In this document: positions 1 to 7,929 of the stretch, piece after piece
How positions within the stretch are numbered: position 1 is the stretch's first letter
How the letters are laid out: every line of letters starts with the position of its first letter
Assembly: GCA_016930875.1 (NCBI GenBank)
Contig: JAFGFW010000054.1
Location: 1-36,775, forward strand
DNA length: 36,775 nucleotides
Direction: 5' to 3'
Source of the DNA: Deltaproteobacteria bacterium
GTDB lineage: Bacteria > Desulfobacterota > Desulfobacteria > Desulfobacterales > C00003060
The notes under the pieces: model-generated
The model's input: only the letters and a program-made list of their open reading frames with translations
What the model was told of the DNA's origin: nothing
Database searches by the model: none
Made by a program: the position numbers and the translations under genes

Positions 1-228
1 CGTCGGTTAAATAGCTTGCTATTCGCCCTCCTCGCGCCTTGCCATGCGTGCGCCTCGACTCCTGAAAATGCAAATTTATTTCTTCGCGAACCCTAAGCCC
101 TCTTTCCTGCCGAAGGCGGATCGCGTTTTTTCTCTTCCGTCCTCCAAAAAATGGCTTGGCATATATCCGTTTTTTGCGTAAATTGGCTGGTACGGTGTCC
201 GTTTTCGTAGAAAGGGAGGCCAGAGAGT
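1..228. other. Upstream spacer of the ABC importer
   Basis: No gene is supported here. A stretch around 80-145 (TTATTTCTTCGCGAACCC, then CTAAGCCCT and a TTTTCTCTTCC end) resembles one at about 7087-7145, so it looks like another dispersed repeat. The promoter of the importer operon should lie in the last 100 bases, but no clear -35/-10 pair stands out. A purine-rich GGGAGG lies just before the ATG at 229. Confidence 0.4.
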
Positions 229-1713
229 ATGAAGCTATCAGCAAAAGCGATTGCTACATGTGTAATCGCCCTTTTCTCGATCCTTTGGCTTGCAGATCTT
301 GGCTGGACAAAGGAACAGAAAAGTCTTGTCATTCTTACGAGGATGATGGACATGCAGGATCGGTGGTTTCGGAAAGAGATCATTGCTTCATTTGAAAAGG
401 AGCATGATGTTGAAGTCACAGTGGTCTCTTTTGACAAGTTCTGGGACCTTGAGGTCATACTGAAACTGGAACGTGACAGCGAACGGCATTCCATCGGCCT
501 TGTGAAGGTCCCCCTGGAAATGACCAGGCCGCTGAAAGATTTCATGGTCCCTTATGATGACCTGATGAGCAAAAAGGAATTATCGGCCCTGAAATCCCAG
601 TACGACACAAGGGCGGTCGAGTTAGGAACCTTGAACGGAAAGCTCTACTATTTTCCCCGCAAACTGGAAACCAGAATGATTACCTATCTCAAGTCAAAGG
701 CAGATGAGGCGGTCATGGGATGGGGGAAGTTTAAGGCAGAAATCAATCGAGCCCTCAAAGGTGATAATGGTTTTGGTCTGCCTGCAGGCTATCAACTGGA
801 GAAGGACCCGAATCTGTGGGATTACTACGATCTGTTTGTTGTCTCGTACTACTGGACCCACACTCCGTATTATGGCATCACCATGCCTCGTATGGCCCAC
901 CGGGGGAAAAAATACGGCGGCACGGTTGTCGGGCTGGTGGATCGAATCTATCAGATGGGTGGGACTTCCATGGATCTGCTTAAGGTGTCTGCCGCCCCTG
1001 TTGTTGATATGTTCGTGTGGGAGGCCATTTACAGGAAGAACGGGCTCTACAACCCCGGTATGTGGCAGGACCCGTGGAGTGGCGGCGGGATCTGGAATGC
1101 AATGAAAGACGGTAAAGTCTTTCTGGCAATGATGCACCAGATCGATTCGTTTTTCATCCACGGCGGAACCCATCCGCACATGCAAGGGTATCTGGCAGAT
1201 CCGGATGACATGGGTGTGGCCGTGATGCCTGAAGGGATATCATTTGAACTTGACAAAAAGGGTTTTCCCCGGAGAACAGGCAACAGGCAGGCAGGAACCG
1301 CTGGTTGGTGGTGGGGCATTCCAAAGGCCTCGCCTCATCCCGCAGTCTCCGTAGCCCTGGCGAAATGGATCACAAGCTACGAGAATCACCTGTCCGAGTG
1401 CAAGATATTCGGCATGATGCCCATACGAAAGGATATCCTGGCCAACCTGCAAAAGGTCTTTCCAAAGGGTTGGATGGCAAATGTATTCGATGTTTCCACA
1501 AGGCAGATCAGACTTAATGGCGATGCCACCATGCCATTGCTGCCCGAGTACTCTGATGTGGGAAAGATCTATCTGAGGGCATGGTATGATATTGTTGTGG
1601 CAGAAAATTATGGGAAAGATGGCAAGGTGGACAGGGATTATATCAAGGATAGGCTCGAGAGGATTTATGTACCCATGGTCAAGGAGGTGCTTGGAGGCAA
1701 GTATCCAAACTAA
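229..1713 (+). CDS. Extracellular solute-binding protein of a CUT1-type sugar ABC importer
   Basis: This 494-residue protein is the periplasmic receptor of the importer encoded just downstream. Residues 1 to about 27 form a signal peptide: basic start, hydrophobic core VIALFSILWLADLG, then mature KEQKSL. No clear lipobox is seen. The mature part has the family 1 binding-protein style: an early beta strand (SLVILTRMMDMQ), an aromatic-rich middle with many Trp and Tyr likely to stack on sugars, and a late WWWGIPKASPHP segment followed by the usual KW-type helix. The start ATG is preceded by GGGAGG and GAGAGT. Membership of the CUT1 (maltose, glycerol-phosphate, trehalose) class follows from its neighbours, two MalFG-type permeases and a MalK-type ATPase. 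The substrate cannot be named from sequence. The 355-bp gap before the permeases is unusually long for such an operon. Confidence 0.88.
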   Translation: MKLSAKAIATCVIALFSILWLADLGWTKEQKSLVILTRMMDMQDRWFRKEIIASFEKEHDVEVTVVSFDKFWDLEVILKLERDSERHSIGLVKVPLEMTRPLKDFMVPYDDLMSKKELSALKSQYDTRAVELGTLNGKLYYFPRKLETRMITYLKSKADEAVMGWGKFKAEINRALKGDNGFGLPAGYQLEKDPNLWDYYDLFVVSYYWTHTPYYGITMPRMAHRGKKYGGTVVGLVDRIYQMGGTSMDLLKVSAAPVVDMFVWEAIYRKNGLYNPGMWQDPWSGGGIWNAMKDGKVFLAMMHQIDSFFIHGGTHPHMQGYLADPDDMGVAVMPEGISFELDKKGFPRRTGNRQAGTAGWWWGIPKASPHPAVSVALAKWITSYENHLSECKIFGMMPIRKDILANLQKVFPKGWMANVFDVSTRQIRLNGDATMPLLPEYSDVGKIYLRAWYDIVVAENYGKDGKVDRDYIKDRLERIYVPMVKEVLGGKYPN

Positions 1714-2068
1714 TGCTTGACCGATAACTTCATTCCGTCAGAAACTCGAAATCCGAATATCTAAATCCGTGCTGTTTTCAAGGCGTCAGCCGCAAACAAT
1801 ATCGAAATCCTAATGTTCAAAACTCAAAACAAGAATGAGTTGTTATTGTTTTTTCCCGTTTTGGCTATTGATATTTTGGTTCCGCCGCGGATTTCGTGGT
1901 TGCGCCTGACGCCTTGAAAACAGCACGATATTCGAATTTGCGGCTGTCGCCTTGAGAACAGTACGGATTTCAATGCTTCTGTAAAATGGATGAAGCACAG
2001 CATTTCTTTCAAATTGCCATTTTAAACCGCAGTACTTATGAAACAAGGAACTAGTCACCATTTGAGCC
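1714..2068. repeat. Spacer with inverted copies of a ~34-bp repeat
   Basis: There is no gene in this 355-bp gap. It carries three copies of one repeat unit. Copy 1 (1763-1796, core CGTGCTGTTTTCAAGGCG) is on the plus strand. Copy 2 is on the minus strand: 1906-1927 is the exact 22-base reverse complement of 1768-1789. Copy 3 (1937-1970) is also on the minus strand and matches copy 1 over 34 bases with three differences. A fourth copy lies at 18664-18692. The flanks are the degenerate AAATCCGAATATC/GAAACTCGAAA type. The RNA could fold into a long hairpin between the receptor gene and the permease genes, which might lower permease expression relative to the receptor. That role is inference. Confidence 0.75.
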
Positions 2069-2968
2069 ATGACGAGAATCATAGTTTTTACGAGAAAAAA
2101 CCTTTTCAGTATTATCATCCTTGCCCCGGCAGTGCTTTATCTGGTGGGCTTTTTGTTGATTATCTTATTCAAGGTCGTAGCGCTGGCCTTGACTCGCGTT
2201 GGTCCCCAGGGTGACCTTTTTCCCACTGCTTATCATTTTGTCGAGCTTTCAAGAAATCCCGAATTCAGACACGCCTTAGTTCGCACCATCTGGTTTACGC
2301 TCATTGGCACGCCACTTGAGCTTGTCATAGGGATGGCAGCCGCTTTTCTCGTGGTAAGAGAGTTTAAGGGAGGGGGCATCACGAGAAGTCTCTTTATTCT
2401 TCCTCTGGCAATCCCTGCCATTGTAACGGCCATCATGCTCTACATCATCTTTGACTTTCCCGGAGGCCACGTTAATGACATTCTCATGGGACGATACAGC
2501 TTTTTCCCTTTCCAGGTCATATCTCATCCTGTGGACTGGCGAGGATCCGGCTTTTTTGCCCTTATGGTCTCCATATTGGGAAAAGTGTGGCGGGACATGC
2601 CCATTTCAATGCTGATCATTCTTGCAGGACTTCAGGCCATTACAAAAGACCAGCATGAAGCAGCAAAGACCCTGGGGGCTAACGCGTATCAGACGTTTTT
2701 CAGAATAACCTTTCCTCTACTGACCCCGGCCATGTCTACCGTGCTGGTCTTGCGGTCGATTGAAGTCTGGAAGGAGTTCATTTTTCCGTTTATTCTGGCA
2801 GGAAGTTACCCTCTGTTGGCAACCCTTATAGAAAGGGCGTACCATGAATGGAGAAATCCCAATGAGGCGTGCGCTATTGCATTAGTCCTGCTGGTTTTGA
2901 TCATCATATCGACAATCTTTATTTTTCATGTCTTAAAATGGCTCAGAAGGCGGTTGGTGAGAGTATGA
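2069..2968 (+). CDS. Sugar ABC transporter permease, MalF/UgpA type
   Basis: A 299-residue inner-membrane permease that forms half of the importer channel. It has the usual six membrane spans, starting with LFSIIILAPAVLYLVGFLLI. The cytoplasmic EAA loop, which docks onto the ATPase, is at about residues 196-215 (EAAKTLGANAYQTFFRITFP) with the conserved Gly. Length fits the CUT1 family when the long periplasmic loop of E. coli MalF is absent. The start ATG at 2069 has only a weak ribosome-binding site, and the next gene overlaps its stop codon by four bases (ATGA). That overlap implies translational coupling with the second permease and the ATPase. The substrate is unknown. Confidence 0.92.
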   Translation: MTRIIVFTRKNLFSIIILAPAVLYLVGFLLIILFKVVALALTRVGPQGDLFPTAYHFVELSRNPEFRHALVRTIWFTLIGTPLELVIGMAAAFLVVREFKGGGITRSLFILPLAIPAIVTAIMLYIIFDFPGGHVNDILMGRYSFFPFQVISHPVDWRGSGFFALMVSILGKVWRDMPISMLIILAGLQAITKDQHEAAKTLGANAYQTFFRITFPLLTPAMSTVLVLRSIEVWKEFIFPFILAGSYPLLATLIERAYHEWRNPNEACAIALVLLVLIIISTIFIFHVLKWLRRRLVRV

Positions 2969-3816
2969 GGGAAAAAGGCGCCTCGATTTCAAAGATCAGC
3001 GCAACCAGGGTTATATGGTTTGCGGGCATTGTCTTGATGATTCTGATAGTGCTGGCCCCTATCTTTGTCATGTTCAAATATTCTCTCAGCGATCGTTCGA
3101 GTGTGGTAACCGGTGGAATGCCTATACCTCTTTGGCCCTACCATCCGACCGTGGAGCAGTTTGAAGGTCTGGCCACCATGGACTCGTTTATCACGGCTGC
3201 CTTTACCAGCATGAAGGTGGCATTGCTTTCAGTGATCATCTCGCTTGCCATCGGAACCCCTGCGGCTTACGGCCTGGTGCGTTACAGATTTCCCGGCATC
3301 ATGGTGTTGGCAACTATGCTCATATCGGTTCGTCTTTTTCCGGACATTGTCTCGGTAGTTCCCATTGTCGAGACCTTCATAAGATTTCAATTAGTGAACA
3401 GCGTCCTGGGTGTTGCCATGGCTCACTCCCTCCTTTCCACGCCCTATGTCATCTTTATCGCCATGGGTGTCTTTGAGATGATTCCCAGAGACCTGGATGA
3501 GCAGGCCCAGATCCTGGGTGCGAGCAAGCTGTACAGTTTTACCCGGATAGTGCTCCCCGTGGCCCTGCCCGGGTTGGCTGCCGCTGCGATATATGTCTTC
3601 TTGCTTTCCTGGGACGAATTCATATTTGCGTATTTTCTCCTGGCCTTTGGAGAACTCTCGACACTTCCTGTGTTGTTGCAAAAGGTCCTGTCCTGGACAC
3701 CGCAGCATAATCTGCTTGCTGCCATTTCAGTTATGCTTTCCATCCCTGTGATCATATTTACCTTTATTGTGCAAAAGTATATGCAAACAGGAGCCACTGC
3801 CGGGGCAGTGAAATAG
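2965..3816 (+). CDS. Sugar ABC transporter permease, MalG/UgpE type
   Basis: A 283-residue second permease of the importer. The ATG at 2965 is chosen because it gives the ATGA overlap with the upstream stop and a MalG-like beginning: a short basic tail, then VIWFAGIVLMILIVLAPIFV. A longer reading from 2869 would lie inside the upstream permease. The EAA loop lies near residues 178-198 (EQAQILGASKLYSFTRIVLP). Six spans are predicted, with the typical C-terminal span ending QKYMQTG plus a short tail. It heterodimerises with the 2069-2968 product and is followed one base later by the ATPase start. Confidence 0.93.
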   Translation: MREKGASISKISATRVIWFAGIVLMILIVLAPIFVMFKYSLSDRSSVVTGGMPIPLWPYHPTVEQFEGLATMDSFITAAFTSMKVALLSVIISLAIGTPAAYGLVRYRFPGIMVLATMLISVRLFPDIVSVVPIVETFIRFQLVNSVLGVAMAHSLLSTPYVIFIAMGVFEMIPRDLDEQAQILGASKLYSFTRIVLPVALPGLAAAAIYVFLLSWDEFIFAYFLLAFGELSTLPVLLQKVLSWTPQHNLLAAISVMLSIPVIIFTFIVQKYMQTGATAGAVK

Positions 3817-3817
3817 C

Positions 3818-4903
3818 ATGGCCAGAGTCCAATTAAAGAGAATCAGCAAGAAATTTGGTGATGTTGAGGTCGTAAAAGATCTGGACCTGGTGGTTGATGA
3901 CGGTGAATTTGTGACCCTGGTAGGGCCGTCCGGCTGCGGGAAATCGACTACCTTAAGAATGGTTGCCGGTTTGGAAGAGATCACGTCAGGAGAGCTCTAC
4001 ATCGGCGATATTCTGGCAAACCAGATACCTCCCAGGGGCAGGGGAGTCTCCATGGTGTTTCAAAGCTACGCCCTGTTTCCCCATATGACTGTGTCTGAAA
4101 ATATCGCTTTTGGATTAAAGATCAAAAAGTATCCTCGCGGCAAGATCCTGAAGAAAATCGAATGGGCAGTAAACCTGTTAAATCTTGAAGGCCTGGAGAC
4201 AAGACTTCCCAAGGACTTGAGCGGCGGGCAGAGACAAAGGGTGGCCCTTGCAAGGGCCCTGGTGGTAGAGCCCGATGTCTTGCTTCTGGATGAGCCTCTG
4301 AGCAACCTGGATGCAAAGCTGAGACTCAAGATGAGGGCAGAGTTAAAAAGGATTCATAAGAGATTGGGAGCCACGGTTATCTACGTCACCCACGACCAGG
4401 TTGAGGCCATGAGCCTGAGCGAGCGGTTGGCAGTCATGTACGAGGGAAGGCTGGTCCAGGTTGGATCGCCGCTGGAAGTCTATAACTCTCCACAGAATAT
4501 GTTTGTTGCAGGCTTTATTGGAAGTCCTTCAATGAATTTTTTTGATGCCAAGATCATAAAAAAAGACGGGAGCCTGTTTGTTGCTCTCAAGACTTTTGAA
4601 CTGGCAATTTCTCAAGCCTGTGAGTCAAGATACTCGGGATACCTGGACAGAGAGATTGTCTTTGGCATCAGGCCGGAACATATTTATGACAAAAGATTTT
4701 CAAAGACAGAAAGCTCTTTTGGAAATACGATCCACGCAGTCATCGATGTAGTCGAACCATTGGGTGATAGGGATATTGTCGAAGCAAAAGGGGAGGGGGT
4801 CAGTTTTTCCTTATTGCTCGAACCAGAGGCAAAGGCAGCGCCGGACCAACCCATCAGCGCCGTATTTGACATGGAGAAGTCTCATGTTTTTGACAAGAAG
4901 TAG
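3818..4903 (+). CDS. Sugar ABC transporter ATP-binding protein, MalK/UgpC type
   Basis: The ATPase that powers the importer, 361 residues. Motifs: Walker A GPSGCGKST (36-44), Q-loop Gln82, signature LSGGQ (134-138), Walker B VLLLDEP (154-160), switch His192. After the nucleotide-binding domain comes the CUT1-type extension with the conserved SPSMNFF and GIRPEHI signatures, i.e. the OB-fold/TOBE regulatory domain of MalK/UgpC proteins. In MalK this domain can bind regulators, but nothing here shows which. It is the last gene of the operon, starting one base after the upstream stop. No convincing terminator follows it. Confidence 0.95.
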   Translation: MARVQLKRISKKFGDVEVVKDLDLVVDDGEFVTLVGPSGCGKSTTLRMVAGLEEITSGELYIGDILANQIPPRGRGVSMVFQSYALFPHMTVSENIAFGLKIKKYPRGKILKKIEWAVNLLNLEGLETRLPKDLSGGQRQRVALARALVVEPDVLLLDEPLSNLDAKLRLKMRAELKRIHKRLGATVIYVTHDQVEAMSLSERLAVMYEGRLVQVGSPLEVYNSPQNMFVAGFIGSPSMNFFDAKIIKKDGSLFVALKTFELAISQACESRYSGYLDREIVFGIRPEHIYDKRFSKTESSFGNTIHAVIDVVEPLGDRDIVEAKGEGVSFSLLLEPEAKAAPDQPISAVFDMEKSHVFDKK

Positions 4904-5728
4904 CATTTTTGTCGGGATTTGCGCGCCCCCGAAAACAGGACTTGCAGCTTGAATTTGGAGCTTCATGCGAAGCCGCCACAGTTTGCTGTATCATTGTTCA
5001 ATATCCAGGGAGTCATTGCGAGCTAAGCGCCCTCGGTTTTTCTCAATCGAATCGGCCAGATCTGAGCGCCAACTCTGCGAACTTATTCTTGCGCGAGCCC
5101 TTAGTGCTTCGCCCTTTTGGAATTCCCCTGATCTGTACCGTTGGTTTGAGTAGGCAGTGGAAAACTTTTTCTCTTTTTGTGACCATAACTACTCAGCTTG
5201 GTGGTATTTTTGTTCATCTGTTTCTCGGGGAGGGATTGCTTGTTGGGATAACCTTTTGAACTAACACGAAAAAACAAAAATTAAATTTTTTTTACGAATG
5301 GTGCACGGTTCTTGCGAAACCATCGGGCACGCTGAATTCTTTTGAATTTTGCAGTGAAGCAGTTTACTGAAAACATGTTGTGTAGTGTGCCTACCAGTTT
5401 TAAGCTCGACGAACAATGGAAATCGTGTAACTGACTGTTTTTATTTATAGCGCCCCGATAATTTGGCAGTTTTTGGCCGGTTTTGATAGCTACAAAACCC
5501 AAACTAAAGTCCTTATAACAGGATGGACATGATATAAACGCGGTTAATCAGGAGAAGAGAGGGACGCTGTTGACTATATTGAATGAGTGTTGTTTGGGTC
5601 GCAATATTGTGCAGAAGAGGCACGTTTTTTTGCCTTGAGAGTTTCAACTATTATGTTGTTCGCCTTCAAATAAAAAAGAATTGTAGGAGGTTAGCCTTTT
5701 GAAAAAAAGCGGATTTTACTTACTCCTG

Positions 5729-5848
5729 TGAGCAATTTTGGGATTTTCGATTCGCCTGTCTAAATTGCAAAAACTCGGGCTAACGCCCTAAAACAGTATG
5801 CAATTTTTGACGCCAGGCTCATCGCAAATCTTTTTCCAAAATTGCTCA
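5729..5848. repeat. Nested palindromic element (~120 bp)
   Basis: Three concentric inverted repeats share roughly one centre. The outer arms TGAGCAATTTTGG (5729-5741) and CCAAAATTGCTCA (5836-5848) are perfect 13-mers. The middle arms are AAATTGC (5762-5768) and GCAATTT (5800-5806). The inner hairpin is GGGC-TAAC-GCCC (5777-5788). This layout fits a miniature inverted-repeat element or a folded RNA. No coding frame or known RNA family is recognised. Confidence 0.55.
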
Positions 5849-5913
5849 GTGTCGTTCGCAAAACAGGGTTTTTGAAAGCGCTAAAGTGTTACAAAGAATT
5901 ATGTTGTATAAAA

Positions 5914-5928
5914 GCAACAAACTGTTGC
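5914..5928. promoter_or_regulatory. Putative operator of the toxin-antitoxin operon
   Basis: The perfect hyphenated palindrome GCAACA-AAC-TGTTGC lies about 60 bases before the antitoxin ATG, within the A/T-rich zone expected to hold the promoter (TTGTAT at 5904 and TATAGT at 5943 are candidate elements). Antitoxins of type II pairs commonly bind such palindromes to repress their own operon. The assignment rests on position and symmetry only. Confidence 0.45.
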
Positions 5929-5985
5929 ATATTGCTATTTTATATAGTATCGTTGCGTAAAACATCCTGATAGGAGGTAATTACA

Positions 5986-6204
5986 ATGACAACAGCAGTA
6001 AGAGTTTCCGACGAGTTGGTACGGGAAGCAAGGATATTCAGCAAAATTGATCAACGATCTCTAACCGGCCAAATTGAACACTGGGCAAAAATTGGCAAAT
6101 GCGCTGAAGAAAACCCTGATTTGACTTATAGCCTAATCAAGAACATCCTTATTGGTCTTGTTGAGCTTGAACAAGGTGAATCATCAGAATACAAATTCGG
6201 ATAA
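5986..6204 (+). CDS. ParD-like antitoxin
   Basis: A 72-residue protein that starts TTAVRVSDELVREARIFSK and continues with RSLTGQIEHWAKIGK. This is the pattern of the ParD_like antitoxin family: a short N-terminal strand for DNA contact followed by helices. It should neutralise the RelE-like toxin encoded six bases downstream and repress the operon. The start is well supported by AGGAGGT eight bases before the ATG. A palindrome at 5914-5928 is the likely binding site. The pair sits in a decaying accessory region, which fits a mobile or addictive module. Confidence 0.85.
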   Translation: MTTAVRVSDELVREARIFSKIDQRSLTGQIEHWAKIGKCAEENPDLTYSLIKNILIGLVELEQGESSEYKFG

Positions 6205-6210
6205 CCGCGG

Positions 6211-6492
6211 ATGAAAATTTTACAGTCTCGGCAATTTGAGAGAAAGGTTAAAAGATTTATCAAACAAGAAAAAAAGTCGCTCGACAAGCAGATTTTAAGA
6301 ATCGCTGACAATCCTGGCATCGGTTCGGAAAAAAAAGGCGACCTTCGAGGGGTATATGTTCATACATTTAAAATAAAACATACACAATATCTGCTTTCTT
6401 ATCGTTTTGCCGAAGAGAATCTTGAATTAATCATGATTGGTCCCCATGAAAACTACTATAGAGACCTGAAAAGCTATTTGAAAACCAGATAA
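6211..6492 (+). CDS. RelE/ParE-family toxin
   Basis: A 93-residue basic protein with the RelE/ParE fold pattern: an N-terminal strand MKILQSRQFERKVKRFI, two helices rich in Lys, then strands GVYVHTFKI, QYLLSYRF and LELIMIGPHENYYRDLK. The end motif GPHENYYRDLK is typical of one RelE/ParE subgroup, whose members usually cleave mRNA on the ribosome. Catalytic residues cannot be assigned with certainty. The gap to the antitoxin stop is six bases with a poor ribosome-binding site, so translation is likely coupled. No truncation is seen, so the pair is probably functional. Confidence 0.87.
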   Translation: MKILQSRQFERKVKRFIKQEKKSLDKQILRIADNPGIGSEKKGDLRGVYVHTFKIKHTQYLLSYRFAEENLELIMIGPHENYYRDLKSYLKTR

Positions 6493-6644
6493 AAAGGCGA
6501 ACAAATGGCTTGACCTGAGCGCTTTTTTTTTGCTTCTTTTTTTTCTGGCGTTTCGAAGTCGTTTCGGGGTTTACCAAAAGTCAGAGTTATCAAGACGCGT
6601 CAGGTCAGCTTTCCGTTAGGCTCGTGAGAAGGAGAGTAAAAACT

Positions 6645-6916
6645 GTGACAAAAAAGCAATTTCTTAACAGCCTTGCAAATACTCAAGTGGACGTCTTGCA
6701 GCAATTCCTTAATGCTATAAGCAGAAAAGCAATGGTTTACGAAATGAAAGTTGCCGCTTTGCAAGATGTATTAGGAGGCAAGATTTGGGCTATTCTGATG
6801 ACCAAAGGCGCAAGAGTAAGCGACAAAAAGATTTGGCTGATATTTTTCGTTTGGTCGAGGCATATCCGCACCTGATGGATTTGTTGCCGGAGTCAATAAG
6901 AGCTACTGGGATTTGA
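6645..6916 (+). pseudogene. Remnant of a nucleotidyltransferase-like gene
   Basis: The N-terminal piece (GTG at 6645, preceded by GGAG; TKKQFLNSLANTQVDVLQQF) and the C-terminal piece resemble the two ends of small nucleotidyltransferase-fold proteins of the DUF6036/AbiEii type. The catalytic middle of roughly 100 residues is missing. The join is near 6720-6740. The end reads MKVAALQDVLGGKIWA, then needs a one-base shift near 6791-6797 to continue DDQRRKSKRQKDLADIFRLV and finish LMDLLPESIRATGI at the TGA at 6914. An internal loss plus a frameshift makes this a dead gene. Such proteins often accompany toxin-antitoxin loci, which fits its neighbour. The family naming is from memory of the C-terminal motif. 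Confidence 0.65.
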
Positions 6917-6920
6917 GATA

Positions 6921-7007
6921 ACCGGTGCCGGAGATTTCTGTGAAAGTGTTTTTGACAAAGATGTAGATGTGGATGGCTTAGATCTGGCAGCCTTTGCAGC
7001 ACCGTAG
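6921..7007 (+). pseudogene. Dockerin-like calcium-binding fragment
   Basis: Reading from 6921 gives GDFCESVFDKDVDVDGLDLAAFAAP and then TAG. The spacing D-x-D-x-D-G-x-D-L resembles the calcium loop of dockerin-like repeats at the C-terminus of secreted proteins (typical form DFDGDGDVDGSDLAAFA). Only one loop remains, there is no start codon, and it lies five bases after the end of the preceding remnant. It is best read as a leftover of a larger secreted protein brought in by rearrangement. It could also be chance. Confidence 0.4.
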
Positions 7008-7149
7008 GTCAGGTTGCCCGGAAGGGACTATCTGGATCTTTGAGCACGACGCAGATACGGAGGGCCGATGTCTGCTTTTGCGGCGGGCTTATTTTTGAGC
7101 GAGCCCTAAGCCCCATGATCCGGGACCCTGCCGTCTTTTCTCTTCACTG

Positions 7150-7178
7150 TTGACATGTCATGTTTTGGGTTATATTAT
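7150..7178 (+). promoter_or_regulatory. Predicted sigma70-type promoter
   Basis: A perfect -35 box TTGACA (7150-7155) is separated by 17 bases from TATTAT (7173-7178), five of six matches to the -10 consensus. Transcription would begin near 7185 and give a leader of about 70 bases ahead of the ATG at 7257. Confidence 0.7.
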
Positions 7179-7256
7179 ATTATTGTGATTAAATTCTTTT
7201 CCTGATTCGTATTAATGACCGCTTCCTTCCAAAAGAGGTATTACCGTTGATACTGC

Positions 7257-7886
7257 ATGAAGGCTGTGTGCAAGAATTGTGGTGTAAAGATGATTATTGA
7301 TCGCGAGTCAGGGAAGACACAACTCCAACAGGAAGCGCCGGGCCCTGAGTCTACACAGACGTCGCAATCCAAGGCCGGTACTTCAGGTCTGAAGACTCTC
7401 AGGGCCGGGAGCAAGATGGATCAATCCGAATTCACTGTCGCCTCCATGTCGCCCGGATATCCAAGGTACAGGAATGCTCTCATCATTGGCGTCGTGGTTC
7501 TGATCTTTATTGGTATTTTGTCCGGAGCCTATTTGCTGATCAGAGATACGGGAAAAACCTTGCAGGAATTTACTCGCAATCCCGTTGAGTATGTTACCAG
7601 TTTGATTATGGGCTCTGAGAAGTACAAGGTATGCAAGTCATTTTTGGCTCGGAATGAAAAACGATTGGCTCAACTTGGCCTTGGCGAGGATCTCGAATTT
7701 TTTCTGATCAAAGAAGAAGTAAGAGTCATCAATGGGCAGAAAACAGCTATAGTGACAGCAAGAGTCAAGGGTTCCAAGGCCACGAGAGATGTGATCTTCC
7801 GGCTGCAGAAACGCAGGGGAGATTGGAAGATCCAATACGTAGCCCTGGAACTGGACAAGGGAGAGCATAAGAGAATCTATCCATAA
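7257..7886 (+). CDS. Single-span membrane protein with a short zinc-ribbon-like N-terminus
   Basis: A 209-residue protein of unknown function. Residues 1-15 (MKAVCKNCGVKMIID) look like half of an MJ0042-type zinc ribbon: one CxxC is present and the second pair is missing. A low-complexity Ser/Thr/Gln linker runs to residue 70. One membrane span, LIIGVVVLIFIGILSGAYLLI, covers about 75-95. The outer C-terminal part (100-209) ends in strands such as TAIVTARVKGSKATRDVIF and DWKIQYVALEL, like the small NTF2-like or DUF4878-type domains of envelope proteins. A stop lies three codons before the ATG, so no longer start exists. It has its own promoter at 7150-7178. No function is assigned. Confidence 0.7.
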   Translation: MKAVCKNCGVKMIIDRESGKTQLQQEAPGPESTQTSQSKAGTSGLKTLRAGSKMDQSEFTVASMSPGYPRYRNALIIGVVVLIFIGILSGAYLLIRDTGKTLQEFTRNPVEYVTSLIMGSEKYKVCKSFLARNEKRLAQLGLGEDLEFFLIKEEVRVINGQKTAIVTARVKGSKATRDVIFRLQKRRGDWKIQYVALELDKGEHKRIYP

Positions 7887-7929
7887 AATTGCAGCCGTTC
7901 ACCGCAGTTTGCTGCCTACAATGACTCGT

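Larger units (their letters stand above)
4904..5985. other. Long gene-free spacer with AT-rich tracts
   Basis: About 1.1 kb with no supported gene. The open frames here have no ribosome-binding sites and odd composition. Visible elements are a GTCATTGCGAGCTAAGCGC repeat-like piece near 5013, a CTTATTCTTGCGCGAGCCCTT piece near 5080 resembling stretches near 80 and 7090, an A/T-rich tract at 5265-5300, the nested palindrome at 5729-5848, and the promoter/operator zone of the toxin-antitoxin pair at about 5900-5985. The region marks the start of an accessory zone that runs to about 9267. Confidence 0.5.

Noticed and set aside
2869-2964. Longer N-terminus for the second ABC permease
   Set aside because: It would lie inside the first permease gene; the ATGA overlap gives a normal MalG-like start.
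4909-5259. 116-codon open frame after the ABC ATPase
   Set aside because: It crosses repeat-like and AT-rich sequence, has no ribosome-binding site and a protein composition unlike real genes.
5762-6623. Integron-type attC sites (GGCTAAC near 5778, GTTAGGC near 6615)
   Set aside because: No matching partner boxes at the right spacing and no integrase gene; the words are isolated.
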